In this document: positions 23,750-35,600 of the stretch, piece after piece
Layout: each line of letters starts with the position of its first letter
Numbering within the stretch: position 1 is the first letter of the stretch
Source of the DNA: Lepturacanthus savala
Taxonomy: Eukaryota > Chordata > Actinopteri > Scombriformes > Trichiuridae
DNA length: 64,000 bases
Assembly: GCA_030544235.1 (NCBI GenBank)
Contig: CM060461.1
Coordinates: forward strand, 248,001-312,000
Direction of reading: 5' to 3'
Program-made: the position numbers and the translations under genes
Notes under the pieces: generated by a model
Seen by the model: the letters and a program-made list of their open reading frames with translations, nothing else
Told to the model about the DNA's origin: nothing
The model's database searches: none

Positions 23750-24073
23750 TAGGGTTGTCAAACCTCCCTTAGCCAAAATAGGCGTGCACACCACTCTGAC
23801 GAAACGTTCACATTTCAACCCTACGGTGGCCAAGAAGGGTCAAACGAAGGGTCAAAGACAGGCAAATCGGGAAGATCGGCCGAGGAGTGTCAAACACGCT
23901 ACATCAGAACGAGAATAGCTAACAAATGCAAACACAAAGTAAATGCGCGCGGTGCAAAACAAAAAACGCTGAACGCGGTGCAAAACAAAAAATGCTGACT
24001 CGCTAAGGAAGTTCACATGTGACACACACACACAGACACACACCAACGATTGCAGGAACGTTGGCAACCCTAT
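23750..24073. mobile_element. Small MITE-like element with TAGGGTTG ends
   Basis: The left end is TAGGGTTGTCAAAC; the right end in reverse complement is ATAGGGTTGCCAACG. These imperfect inverted ends bracket about 320 bp holding a duplicated GGTGCAAAACAAAAAA block and a short CA tract. The gypsy element starting at 24074 is inserted in its right end. Confidence 0.55.
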
Positions 24074-24528
24074 TGTGATGTTCGGTTCTTGGCCAGACCC
24101 CGGAGCAGAGACAGAGGCAGGTGAGTGGCGGTCCGGACTGCCCAGCCAGGGACGGGGGAAGGCAGGAGCTCCCAACCGGGACGTGGCGTGAGGAGGACGG
24201 AGAAGTACTGGAGACTGTAGCAAAAGAGGAGAACATGGTGAGCGCGAGAAACAAGGTACATCCAGAGGTCATTGGAGACAAACAGGTACACCACCTACGG
24301 TCGATGATTACAGGAGACAAGGGCAAGTAATAATCCGACGCTGGCGGAGTGTTGCTTCCGGATATATAAAGGGCCCTGGTAATTTGTGATCTCCGCCAGC
24401 TGTGTCTCGTCCTACGCCACTGACAGCCCAGACCACACCCCGCCGTAACCCATCGCTCTGCAGGACAACACAGTGGAAAAAGGAAAAAAAAGAGAACACA
24501 ACACAAAACCAAGAACCAAACCATAACA
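24074..24528 (-). repeat. 3' LTR of element 2
   Basis: Minus strand TGTTATGG...CA, 455 bp, with a TATATA-type box (near 24362-24368) and a matching start at 25694. Confidence 0.8.
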
Positions 24529-24584
24529 GTACCCCCCTCACCAGCGCCACCTGGCGTCCTACCAGGCTTGTCTGGAAATTGTTC

Positions 24585-25559
24585 TTAAAAATCTCTGATG
24601 AGACTGTTGTCCAAGATCAGGGAGCGGGAGACCCAAGAGCGCTCCTCTGGGCCGTACCCCTCCCAGTCCACCAGATATTGGAAACCCCTTCCTTGCCGGT
24701 GGACGTCCAAGCAGCTGCCGAACGGTGTATGCCGGGTGATCGTCGATGAGGTGGGGGGGCGAGGGGGGTCAGTGGGAGGGTTGAGTGGACTGGAGACCAC
24801 AGGCTTCAGTAGGGAGACGTGAAATGCAGGGTGGATGTTAAGACCGGGGGGAGCTTCAGCTTGACCACGCTTGGGTTGATTATTTTGACGATCTCAAAAG
24901 GACCAATGTACCTGGGAGCTAGCGTCCTCGACTCGACCTGCAGGGGAAGATCGCGGGAGGAGATCTTCTGCCCTGGCCGATAGTTTGGGGCGGGAATCCG
25001 ATGCCGGTCCACGAGCCACTGGTTACGAGCAGTGGTGCAGGACAGGGCCACCCTGGTTTCCTTCCAGACTCGATGCCTGGGGTGTTCGCGTACCAAGGGA
25101 ACCACAACACCAGCCTCCTGCGTAGGGAAAAGAGGGGGCTGGAACCCCATAGAAGACATAAAGGGGGACATACCTGTGGCGGAGCTGGGAGGGAGTTGTG
25201 GGCATATTTGACCCACGGGAGGTGTGATGACCAGGCGGCGGGGTGATTGGCCGCGACGCAGCGGAGTGCCGACTCCAAGTCCTGGTTGGCCCGCTCCGTC
25301 TGGCCATTAGTCTGGAAACTGGAGGAGAGACTCACCGATGCCCCCAATGCCCGGCAGAATGCCTTCCACACCTGGGATGTGAACTGGGGTCCCCGGTCTG
25401 ACACAATGTCCTGTGGGATTCTGTGGAGTCGGAATACATGCTGGACCACCAGCAGAGCGGTCTCCATCGCCGAGGGAAGCTTGCGTAGGGTGGCCTTAGA
25501 GAACCGATCGACGACAGTGAGGATAACTGTGTTCCTGTGCAACGGGGGCAGTCTCGAAG
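24585..25559 (-). pseudogene. Integrase and chromodomain of element 2
   Basis: Begins abruptly inside the integrase core (NTVILTVVDRFSKA). It carries VSDRGPQFTSQVWKAFCRAL and TNGQTERANQDLESALR of the D,D35E core, with a frame change near 25300-25200. The GPF module follows (LAPRYIGPFEIVKIINPSVV). It ends in a chromodomain (FQYLVDWEGYGPEERSWVSR), the module that directs chromoviral integrases to chromatin. Shifts make the frame discontinuous. A chromodomain supports placing the family among fish chromoviruses. Confidence 0.75.
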
Positions 25560-25694
25560 GCCAGCTGTGTCTCTTCCTACGCCACTGACGGGCCAGACCA
25601 CGCCCTGCCGTAACCCATCGCTCTGCAGGACAACACAGTGGAAATAGGAGAAAAAAAGAGAGCACAACACAAAACCAAGAACCAAACCATAACA
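25560..25694 (-). repeat. 5' LTR start fragment of element 2
   Basis: About 135 bp collinear with 24395-24528 of the full LTR (one base length difference). It stops before the TATA-like box and is fused directly to integrase sequence. Confidence 0.8.
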
Positions 25695-25699
25695 CCTAT

Positions 25700-26160
25700 A
25701 CCTTGCTGTTGAATTAATTTTAATTTTCACCGGCAAATTTCTGTAACAACATCCATCATAGCTAAAGATGGATGGATTCATTAATTAATTAATTGTTCAG
25801 GACACACTGTAATTAATTAATTGTTTGACTCACCGCTCTGTTCTCTCCCGTTCCCGGTCAAGAATGAGCGCGCAGCCCGCCTCCTTGATTCCTTAATTTG
25901 AATATGCTGCGTTCAAAGGACCTCTGGATTTTTGAAAACTAAATTAAAGCAACAAAATCACATCAATTGGCAAGAAATACGGTAAATATAGTTTGAATAA
26001 AGAAACTTCATGACATTCAGACTTACACTTAAATGCACACTTGGAGTCACAACAGCGTGACGTCAGTGATGTCAGCCATAGAGTGACACGTTCAGTATGA
26101 AGGTGGTTGTTGGTTATAAAGGCTAAGTCAGCTTATGTTGTGGTCTAACTTTCTTCAACA
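25700..26160. other. No gene seen
   Basis: AT-rich intergenic sequence with short TTAATTAATTAA-type runs (25777-25822); nothing else recognised. Confidence 0.5.
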
Positions 26161-26164
26161 CAAC

Positions 26165-26650
26165 AATATGTAATGAAATGCTTTTTCATTTTACAATCAT
26201 AGCTGCATTATTTGACTCAAAAATAAAATGAGACAGCAATATTAATTGCATTTCCATTTTCTTCTTCAAGACTGATTGACCATTCTGTGACTTAACCAAA
26301 ATTCAAAAGAAAATCTGTAACATTTAAAAAAGGTAACAAAATTCAATTTGAAATGTCAAAGTCATGTCAAAGTCATGGCTGATGTTATTTGACATAAATA
26401 AAAAAAAGGCAATATTCCAAAATGCATTTTCATTTTCCTCTTCAAGACTGCTCATTCTGAATTAAGAAAAAGCAAATTACATTTAATTATAAAAACATTC
26501 ACCAGCAAAAACGGTAACAAAATTCAATTCAAATTCAAGTCGTGGCTGCATTATTTGACTCATAAAAAAAAGCAATATACCAAAATGCACTTCATTTTCT
26601 GCTTCAAGACTGCTCATTCTGTGACTAAATTTAAAAGTCTATAGAGTAAA
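26165..26650. repeat. ~160-180-bp tandem repeat, about 2.5 units
   Basis: The phrase CTTCAAGACTG recurs near 26264, 26441 and 26601, with surrounding GCAATAT, AAAATGCA, GGTAACAAAATTCAATT and GGCTG(C)ATTATTTGACTCA blocks also repeating. Units are diverged. Confidence 0.7.
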
Positions 26651-26704
26651 CTAGTTCTTTAGACAAGTTTATTTTCCTCAGCTCCTTAGACCACTTATTT
26701 CAAT

Positions 26705-26995
26705 CACCCGATGATGCATGTGCCACCTCATATGTGGGCCACTTTAGGCTCGCATCTGGATTACCTGGTATTTACTTTGCCATAATTCAGCCAAAACTGG
26801 CCCAAATATGTGTACCAAAGGTGGGCCACATGTGCCACCTTATATGTGGGCCACTTTAGGCTCGTATTTGGATTACCTGGTATTTACTTTGCCATAATTC
26901 AGCCAAACATGGCCCAAATATGTTTTCCAAAGGTGGGCCAAATATATAACCTTGTATGTGGGCCACTTTAGGCTCAGATCCAGATCAACCGGTGT
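26705..26995. repeat. ~118-bp tandem repeat, about 2.5 units
   Basis: TATGTGGGCCACTTTAGGCT recurs three times (near 26732, 26850 and 26956), each followed by a similar segment with TTTACTTTGCCATAATTCAG and GGCCCAAATATG. Family not recognised. Confidence 0.75.
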
Positions 26996-27004
26996 TAACT
27001 TTGC

Positions 27005-27550
27005 CATATTTATTGTGCTCATCAGATTGAGAGAAAGCTTTTGAAGAGATAAAAAATTTAAAACATGTTTGTTTGAATTTCTAATCCAAAAACTATACCA
27101 TTACACATAAATTTAAAGATAAATGACATTTTCTGTAAAAACATTTCACTGCTATATACCTACATAGCTTTTCATTTTATTGTGCTCATCATATTGAGAG
27201 AAAACCTTTGGAGAAATAAAACCTTTAAAACATGAACCAAATAACAACAATAGCTTTCCCAGGTGAATTTTTAATCCAAAACTATACCATTGCACATAAA
27301 ATTAAAGGTAAATAATATTTTCTGTAAAAATATTGCACTGATTTAGGCCTACACAGCTTTTTCATCATATTGTGCTTTTCAGATCGAAAGAAAGCTTTTG
27401 GAGAGATAAAAACTTTACAACATGAACCAAATAAAAATAATAGCTTTCCCGGGTGAATTTCAAATGCAAAACTATACCATTGTACATAAAGTTAAAGTTA
27501 AAGAAGAGCATCTGTAAAAAAAATATTGCACTGATTTAGGCCTACATAGC
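27005..27550. repeat. ~170-190-bp satellite, about three units
   Basis: TATTGTGCTCATCAGATTGA-like phrases recur near 27009, 27180 and 27370 with AACTATACCATT, TTTTCTGTAAAAA and CACTGATTTAGGCCTAC. This is the reverse complement of the satellite at 16440-16799. Confidence 0.8.
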
Positions 27551-27769
27551 TTTGTACAGCTTGTAATCAGTTACAGACTCTGAAAGAACTTCGCTATGTT
27601 CGTATTATTGCAATACAGTTTAAATTCTATAAAATTGTATGAATTGCTAAATGTATTAGGCTGACTATGCATCTTGCTAACAGTCTATCTTCACTAGATG
27701 TAGCTGTTTCAGTGATTTAAATTTCTCATAGTTGTAAATAGCTATGCATGTGGAGTCCACAGTCTTGTT
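27551..27769. other. No gene seen
   Basis: Short AT-rich spacer between satellite and the large repeat. Confidence 0.4.
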
Positions 27770-30512
27770 AGGGCCCGAGCGGCGACTGCAAGGCAGTCGC
27801 GGTACGCGAGGCCTTATTGTTCTTCGTTTGACACTTCAGATTTTTTCCACGTAATCAACTGCCTTTTTGGGGGCCTGAACATACATGAAAACTCACCAAA
27901 TTTGGCAGCTGCATCGGGCCTGGTGAAAATTTACGTATTTTATAGGATTTGAATATGGGCGTGGCAAAATGGCTCTATAGCGCCACCTAACATTTTTCAA
28001 AAGAACACCCTCACCATATAGTTTCACATAGAGGAACGAAATTCGGTACACACATGTATCAGGTCAAGACGGACAAAAAAGACCCCCGGGTACCGATAGC
28101 CTAACTCCAACAGGAAGTCCACTATCTTGAATCGAACATCGCCAAAAGTTGCAGAAATCGCTGTTTGCAGGCATTGTACTTTGGCGAACTAGTCCTAGGA
28201 AATTGCCAACAGCGACTTCAAATTTTGGTTGTAGCATCTAAAGGGCTTGATCATGAAAAATCAAATGGTGAGTTTTCATCGGAGGGCGTGGCCTCGGCGA
28301 GGCCTCAAATTCTGATGTTTCGCCATGAAAAAGGAAGTTGTGTTTTCTCCATGAAAGGAACATTCAAACTGCATTAAATTGATAGTGTATGATGCTGGTC
28401 CCGCCCTGAACACGTGTATATGTTTATATTCACGCCACGTCAGACCGCCCCCTGCTGACAGCAGGAAATCACTGTCGTCACGCTTTAATGAATTTCTCAG
28501 AGGAAATTATGGATAACCACTTCAAATTGTGTTTCTTTCATGTCAAGACCTTTGTGATGAAATGTGTTTAATACCATGAGTTTTCATTGGAGGGCATGGC
28601 CTCGGCGAGGCGGCGAGTTTCCATCCCTCACCATGTGACATCAACTCATCATAACTTCCACATGCTATATTCTATCTGCACCAAATCTCTGATGCTTCAT
28701 AAGGGTCCTGCCCTGAACATATTTATACACTCATATTCACTTACACTCATAGCGCCCCCTATTGGTAGCAGGAAATAACTTTCAAATGTAAAGCCCCATG
28801 CTTTATCTTTAACCTAGACTTACAAAATTCAGCAGACACATGGAGTACTTCAGGATGGACAAAAAAGCCTCTTGGATCCATATCCTAAGTCCAACAGGAA
28901 GTCGGCCATCTTGAATTGAACGTCAGCGAAATCGCCATTTGCAGGCGTCGTACTTTGACGAACTAGTCCTAGGGATTTATCAGCAGTGACTTCAAATTTT
29001 GGCTGTGGCGTCTAAAGACGTCAATGATGAAAAGTTATTGAAATGGTGGCTCTAAAGGTTAGGGTGTGGCCTCGGCAAGGCCTCAAATCCTGATGTCTCG
29101 CCATGAAAAAGGAAGATGTGATTTCTCCAGGAAAGGAACATCCTAACTGCATGAAATTGATGGTGTATGATGTTGGTCATGCTCTGAACACGTGTAAGTG
29201 TTTATATTCACGCCACGTCAGACCGCCCCCTGCTGGCAGCAGGAAGTCACTGTTGTCACGCTTTAATGAATTTCTCTTGGGTAATAACCCACAAACAGGT
29301 CAAATGGTGGTTGTGGCATGTCAACACCTTTGTGATGACATGTGTTTAAAACCATGAGTTTTCAGTAGAGGGCGTGGCCTCGGTGAGGCCTCAAATTCTG
29401 ATGTTTCGCCATGAAAAAGGAAGTAGCTATTTCTCCAGGAAGGGAACATACAAACTGGATTAAATTGGTTGTGTATGACCTCAACCCTGCCCTGAACACA
29501 TCTGCATAGTTATCCCTTGACGGAAACAGTGGAGGGCGTGGGCGTGGCCAGGTGAATAATTTCGATCCCACGCCATGTGTCATCAACTTATCATAACTTC
29601 CACTTGCAACTTCCTATCTGCACCAAATCTCTGATGCTTCATAAGGGTCCCGCCCTGTACATATTTATACACTCATATTCACTTACACTCATAGCGCCCC
29701 CTATTGGTAGCAGGAAACAACTTTCAAATGTAAAGCCCCATGCTTTATCTTTAACCTAGACTCACAAAATTCAGCACACACATGAAGTAGGTCAAGACAG
29801 ACAAAAAAGCCTCTTGGACCCATAACCTAAGTCCAACAGGAAGTCGGCCATTTTGAATTGAATGTCAACAAAAACGCTGTTTGCAGACATAATACTTGAA
29901 CATACTAGTTCTAGGGGTTTATCAGCAGCAACTTCAAACTTTGGCTGTGAGATCTAAAGACCTTGATGATGATAAGTTTTCGAAATGTTGGCTCTACAGT
30001 TTACGGCGTGACCACGGTGAGGCCTCAAATTCTGATGTTTCGCCATGAAAAAGGAAGTGGCGATTTCTCCAGGAAATGTTCATACAATCTGGATGAAATT
30101 GATTGTGTATGATAGTAGTCCCGCACTGAACATGTGTATATGTTCATATTCACACCACGTAAGACCGCCCCCTGCTGGCAACAGGAAGTCACTGTCGTGA
30201 CACTTAAATTTCTCCTAGAGAATAACCCACAACCGCTTCAAATCGTGTCTCTAACATCTCAAGAACTTTGTTATGAGAAAGTTTACAAACGGGGACAATT
30301 CAGTAATGGGTGTTAGCGTTGCAAGACAGCGAATTACGCTGCCTCTCCCTCAGACAAGGACTTGAGATAGTTTCAACATATTGCCTCAAAATCAATGATC
30401 GCCCCGACACAAACCAAACACATATGCTCTGACTCGCCCATACCCCGACTCGCCCATACCCCGACCACCCATACCCCGTGAGGGCCCTTCAATGCTGCTT
30501 GCAGCCCTAGTG
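27770..30512. repeat. 2.7-kb repeat with internal ~940-bp tandem units
   Basis: Starts TTAGGGCCCGAGCGGCGACT and ends near CTTGCAGCCCTAGTG; the outer GGGC/GCCC ends are weakly inverted. Inside, several blocks recur: GGCGTGGCCTCGG-type phrase followed by TTTCGCCATGAAAAAGGAAG (near 28300, 29080, 29400, 30035), ATAGCGCCCCCTATTGGTAGC (28749 and 29690, spacing 941), ACAGGAAGTCGGCCAT, and CAAAAAAGCCTCTTGG. I remember similar sequence as a common fish repeat but cannot name its class. ORFs here are not genes. Confidence 0.75.
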
Positions 30513-30534
30513 TTGGTTTTAAAGTCGAAAGTGG

Positions 30535-30775
30535 ACATCTAAATGTCTTTGTTTTCCTTGTGATTGCTTTGATCTCATGACATAGAAGCTATAGACCCAC
30601 CACCATTCAGGCTTGACTTTCTGTAACAGACTTGCTCTGTGACAGTAAGATTGCTGAGAATAAATTTACCACCATACAGCAAACTTGTACAAGACTCTGG
30701 AATTTTCTTCAATAAACATCACAAAAAAAAACCCAAAAAACTTTACCTAAGCCGATTGTGCAGTATGACATTTTT
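30535..30775 (-). repeat. Dispersed segment, inverted copy of 11577-11790
   Basis: Contains AATGTCTTTGTTTTCCTTGT, CATGACATAGAAG and AACTTGTACAAGACTC in the same order as the reverse complement of 11577-11790. A further short copy of its start (TTGGTTTTAAAGTCGAAAGT) recurs at about 31152. Confidence 0.65.
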
Positions 30776-31265
30776 CATTTTAACTACTCTTCTTTTTTCC
30801 TTCTGACTTATTCTGACAGAATGTTTTGTTACTAGAGATTATCTTGCAACCAAGTTAACTACAGCAGTGCTTAGAATGGGGACAATGTAAAAAAATGGTT
30901 GAGAGAACTAAGCAAACATCTACTAAATTTATTACATTTTTTGTAGTTGTCAGAGTTAGACTTACTGCCACAGTAATACCAAAAGTAAATCAGACACCAG
31001 ACAGCTTATAACTTTTACTTGCTGCAAGGGAGACTCAGAGACTGACAGCTGGCGCAGTGCCAGTTCTCCAGTATCTGAGTCTACTACAATGTCTATAGAG
31101 TGAAAATGTGTCAGGTTTCACAACTTCTCATTCTTTTCATGTGGGAAAAGATGTGTTGGTTTTAAAGTCGAAAGTCAAGCTCCTGGTTCTTTATTTGTCG
31201 TTACCATTGCACACAATGGATATATAAATGAATCACCAAATTACACTGTTTGTCCTTCATGTCAC
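30776..31265. other. No gene seen
   Basis: Noncoding; only the short repeat start at about 31152 is recognised. Confidence 0.4.
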
Positions 31266-31269
31266 TTAC

Positions 31270-31400
31270 AATGTACACTTACACTTGTGTTATTTAGATG
31301 ACCTCCTTGTCTTCACGCCTGATGAAGGTGAGGCACTGAGGTGGCTTGATGCAGTGTTCGGCAGGCTGAGTGCACACGGATTAAGGCTTGCGACTAAAAG
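31270..31400 (+). mobile_element. LTR-retroelement RT fragment
   Basis: Encodes YLDDLLVFTPDEGEAL followed by FGRLSAHGLRLATKS, which is the YxDD catalytic box and the following segment of a Ty3/gypsy-like reverse transcriptase. Nothing else of the element is attached. Confidence 0.65.
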
Positions 31401-31724
31401 TCCCATTTCCTTCAGCAAAATTGGTCCAGAGTTTGGGTTTGCAGCAGCAAAAACATGAAAATCTGAATCAACAATGAGAAAAAATGTTCTGAATGCATGA
31501 ACTTTTATGAAGACCATCCTTTATTTCCACCCTGTGACCCCAGGAGGAGACTGAACAGCTTCTTCTTGTCTGTGAATTGACTAAATAACAGAAGTCACTT
31601 ATATCTCTTTACTCAATCTGTTCTCCTTACTCATTGCTCTTTTGCTTTTTACTATTGAATTTCTTACTGATCTGTTATCCAACTTTCAACCTTTTAACCA
31701 TTCCCTTAGCAAAAGTAGTAAACT
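31401..31724. other. No gene seen
   Basis: Noncoding AT-rich sequence. Confidence 0.4.
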
Positions 31725-32053
31725 TACAGTACATTTTATTAAGTATGCTTCAGTGTAAGTATAAGTATATAAAGTATACTACAGACCACGTACTCTGTGT
31801 ACTAGAAAGTATACTAATGTAATACTCTTTCAGACTAAATTGGAACATTTGAAATTTATAAAAGTATACTTTTAAGTTCATTCAAGTTTGCAAAAGTACA
31901 CTTTCAAGTATACAACATGTACACTCATCTATATGCCATCAATGTACTCAGTGTATCCCTCTTGAATACTTGAAGTATATCTATATATAGTATATATAAG
32001 TGCACTTATTTCTATATTGCCACTGTACTAGCACTGTACTATTTTTAGTTTAT
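31725..32053. repeat. AAGTATACTT-rich repeat, continued at 35899-36120
   Basis: Dense AAGTATACTT/AGTATACT motifs. The same character resumes at 35899-36120 on the far side of gypsy element 1, so the retrotransposon split this older repeat. Confidence 0.6.
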
Positions 32054-32058
32054 CAAAG

Positions 32059-32560
32059 TGAGACGGTTTGGTTTTTTCGGAACCCCAGAGCAGAGACAGA
32101 GACAGATGTACGGTGAAAAAAGAGGTTTATTCCAACAAAAGGTGTGCAAATAAACTAAGGGCGCTGGCTGGGGGGAAGGCAGCCAGGAACGGTGGAGCCA
32201 GGTTCTCTGGAATCGGGGACGGCGTGAGGCGGAAAAAGGCAGGAGGAGCTGTAGCGCAAAAGGAAAAAACGGTAAGTGCACAAAAAGGGAATAATCCGAA
32301 AACACAGGGAAACGTCGGCGAACACGTATACTGGTACCGGGACGAGGCTTGGTCATTGGTCACAGGCGACATTGACTAGTATACTCCGGCGCCGGTGTAA
32401 CGTTGCTTCCGAGTATATAATGGGACCTGGTGATTGCAGATCTCAGCCAGCTGTGTCTCGTCCTGAGCCGCAGACCGTCCCAGGCCACGCCCCGCCGCTC
32501 TGTGGAAAAACAATAAGGGAAAAGAGAACACACAACAAAACCAAAAACCAAACCATAACA
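32059..32560 (-). repeat. Complete 3' LTR of element 1
   Basis: 502 bp; on the minus strand starts TGTTATGGTTTGG and ends ACCGTCTCA (TG...CA). Confidence 0.9.
32414..32419 (-). promoter_or_regulatory. TATA-like box in U3 of element 1
   Basis: TATATA lies 142-147 nt after the LTR start, placing a likely transcription start near nt 170. The truncated 5' LTR fragment retains nt 1-168, that is, roughly U3 only. Confidence 0.45.
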
Positions 32561-32576
32561 GTACCCCCCCCCCCTC
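32561..32576 (-). other. Polypurine tract of element 1
   Basis: Minus-strand GAGGGGGGGGGGTAC lies immediately before the LTR, the plus-strand primer site. Confidence 0.7.
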
Positions 32577-32654
32577 AATGGGCGCCACCCGGCGCCCTAC
32601 CAGGCTTGTCTGGAAATCGTCTGTAAAAATCCCTGATGAGGCCATTGTCCAGGA

Positions 32655-35600
32655 TCAGGGAGCGGGAGACCCAGGAGCGCTCCTCTGGGCCGTACCCAGT
32701 CCCAGGAACTGGAATCCCCTTCCTCGCCGGCGGACGTCCAGCAGCTGCCGAACGGTGTATGCCGGGTGGTTGTCAATGAGGCGGGGGGGCGGAGGGGGGT
32801 CGGTAGGAGGGTTGAGTGTGCTGGAGACCACAGGCTTCAGCAGAGAGACGTGAAATGCTGGGTGGATGTTAAGACTGGAGGGAAGCTTCAACTTGACTAC
32901 GCTGGGATTAATTACCTTGGTGATTTCAAATGGACCGATGTACCTGGGGGCTAGTTTTTTGGATTCCACCTGAAGGGGGAGGTCACGGGAGGAGAGCCAC
33001 ACCTTCTGCCCTAACCGATGCCGGTCCGCAAGCCACTGATTCCGGGCCGTGGTGCGGGACAGGGCCGCTCTGGTTTCCCTCCAGACTCGATGGGCGCGCC
33101 TGAGGTGCTCACGTACCGAGGGAACCGCAACACCAGTCTCCTGCGTAGGGAACAGGGGGGGCTGGAAGCCTATAGAGGCCATAAAGGGAGACATACCTGT
33201 GGCGGAGCTGACCAGGGAGTTGTGTGCATATTCGACCCACGGGAGGTGCGACGACCAGGAGGCGGGGTGATCAGCAGCAACACAGCGGAGTGCCGACTCC
33301 AGATCCTGGTTGGCCCGCTCCGTCTGGCCGTTAGTCTGCGGATGGAAGCCAGAGGAGAGACTCCCCGACGCCCCCAGCGCCCGGCAGAATGCCTTCCATA
33401 CCTGGGAAGTGAACTGGGTTCCCCGGTCAGAAACAATGTCCACAGGGATTCCGTGGAGCCGGAATACGTGTTGGACCACCAGCTGTGCGGTCTCCATCGC
33501 CGAGGGAAGCTTGTGTAGAGGCACGAAGTGGGCGGCTTTGGAGAACTGATCGACAACCGTGAGGATGACGGTGTTCCCGTCTGAAGGAGGCAGTCCTGTC
33601 ACGAAGTCCACTGCGATATGCGACCAGGGACGCAGGGGAATGGGTAGTGGCCGAAGCAGACCCGCAGGGGCGCGGTGAGATGCCTTGTTGCGAGCGCAGA
33701 TGGAGCAGGCAGCGACGAAGTTCCGGGTGTCAGATGCCATGGTGGGCCACCAGAAGCGCTGCCCCAAGATCGCCAGGGTGCGGTGGGAACCGGGGTGGCA
33801 CGCGATCCGGGAAGAGTACCCCCACTGGAGTACCGCCGACCGCACCACCTCGACGACGAACAACCTCCCCTGGGGACACCCCTCCGGTGGCGGCCGGTCA
33901 GCAAGGGCCTCCTGCACCTCCCGTTCCACCTGCCATCTGGCCGCCCCGACCACACATGCCGGGGGGAGAATGGTCTCCACCACCCCCCCGTCCGATATCG
34001 GGGCAAACTGCCGCAAGAGGGCGTCAGGCTTGGTGTTGTGGGACCCTGGCCGGAAGGTGAGGGTGAAACGAAACCTCCCCAGGAACAGAGCCCAACAAGC
34101 CTGGCGGGAATTTAACCTGTGGGCAGAGCGGAGGTAAGACAGGTTCTTATGGTCGGTCCATACAACAAAAGGCAGAGCGGCCCCCTCCAGCCAATGTCGC
34201 CACTCCTGCAGCGCTAGCACAACGGCCAGCAGCTCACGGTTACCGACATCGTAATTCCTCTCTGCCGGGGAAAGACGGCGCGAGAAGAAGGCGCAAGGGT
34301 GCAGCTTGTGGTCCGAGAGCGCACGTTGGGACAAAACCGCGCCTACACCAGTGTCCGAAGCATCTACCTCCACCACAAATTGCAACGCGGGGTCCGGGTG
34401 ACACAGTACTGGGGCTGAGGAAAATAGTGTCTTTAGCCGCTCGAATGCCGCACTCGCCTCGGGGGACCAGTGAAAGGGGACTTTAGAGGAGGTGAGTTGG
34501 GTGAGAGGCTGTGCGACAGTGCTATAATTCCTTATGAAGCGCCGGTAGAAGTTCGCAAATCCCAAGAACCGTTGTAGGTGTTTGCGGGTGGAGGGGATGG
34601 GCCAGTCTAGTACCGCTTGGACCTTTCGCGGGTCCGCCCGGAGCTGTCCCTGCTCGATAATAAAACCCAAGAACTCCACGGAGGAAACGTGGAACTCGCA
34701 CTTTTCCGCCTTCACGTACAGGCGGTTCTCCAGCAGGCGTTGGAGCACCAACCAGACATGTTGAACATGCTCCTTCGTGTCCCATGAATAGATTAAAATG
34801 TCATCTAGATATACAAAAACAAAGCGGTTTATCATGTCTCTAAGAACATCGTTTATCAGCGCCTGAAAGACGGCCGGCGCGTTAGTGAGACTGAACGGCA
34901 TCACCCGGTACTCATACTGCCCCACGGGCGTATTGAACGCAGTTTTCCACTCGTCCCCCTCCCTAATGCGGACCAAGTGGTAGGCATTGCGCAAGTCCAA
35001 TTTTGTGAAAATTGCGGACCGGTGGTGAAACCCAAATGCCGAGTCGATAAGGGGCAGCGGGTACTTATTTTTAATAGTAATGTCGTTTAAGCCGCGGTAA
35101 TCCACACACGGGCGAAGAGTCTTGTCCTTCTTAGCTATAAAGAAAAAACCTGCTGTGACTGGAGAGGACGAGGGACGGATGAGACCGGCCGCGACGGACT
35201 CAGCGAGGTAGTTGGACAGCCTCTCCCTTTCAGGCTTGGAGAGCTGGTAGAGGCGGCTAGTGGGGAGCTGGGCCCCCGGTACCAGATCGATGGCACAGTC
35301 GTAAGGGCGGTGAGGGTGAAGTGAGAGTGCGCGGTCCTTGCTAAACACAAGCTGGAGATCGTGATAAACGGGGGGTACATTAGATAAATCAGGAGCAGCC
35401 AGGGACTCGGGAGGTGTGGACGTGCTGATGGGACTCGCGGCTTGCAGGCAGTGGGAGTGACAAAAAATGCTACAGTTGCTAATGGTGAAGCGAGACCAAT
35501 CAATTTGTGGGTTGTGTAAAGTAAGCCAGGGCAGACCTAGGACCAGTGGTGAAGCGGGTGACGGAATAACAAAGGAAGTGATGGTCTCGTGGTGGTTACC

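Larger units (their letters stand above)
24074..25694 (-). mobile_element. Internally deleted Ty3/gypsy element 2 with TSD CCTAT
   Basis: Flanked by the 5-bp duplication CCTAT at 24069-24073 and 25695-25699. It consists of a full 3' LTR (24074-24528), a purine-rich tract (24529-24541), the integrase and chromodomain end of pol, and about 135 bp of the start of the 5' LTR (25560-25694) joined directly into pol. It belongs to the same family as element 1 at 32059-35893: LTR starts are near-identical (TGTTATGGTTTGGTT) and pol is similar. Gag, protease, RT, RNase H, primer site and most of the 5' LTR are missing, yet both outer ends and the target duplication are intact. Confidence 0.85.

Noticed and set aside
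33599..34137. Several plus- and minus-strand ORFs of 130-150 codons
   Set aside because: They overlap the pol frame of element 1 in other frames and have no recognisable domains.
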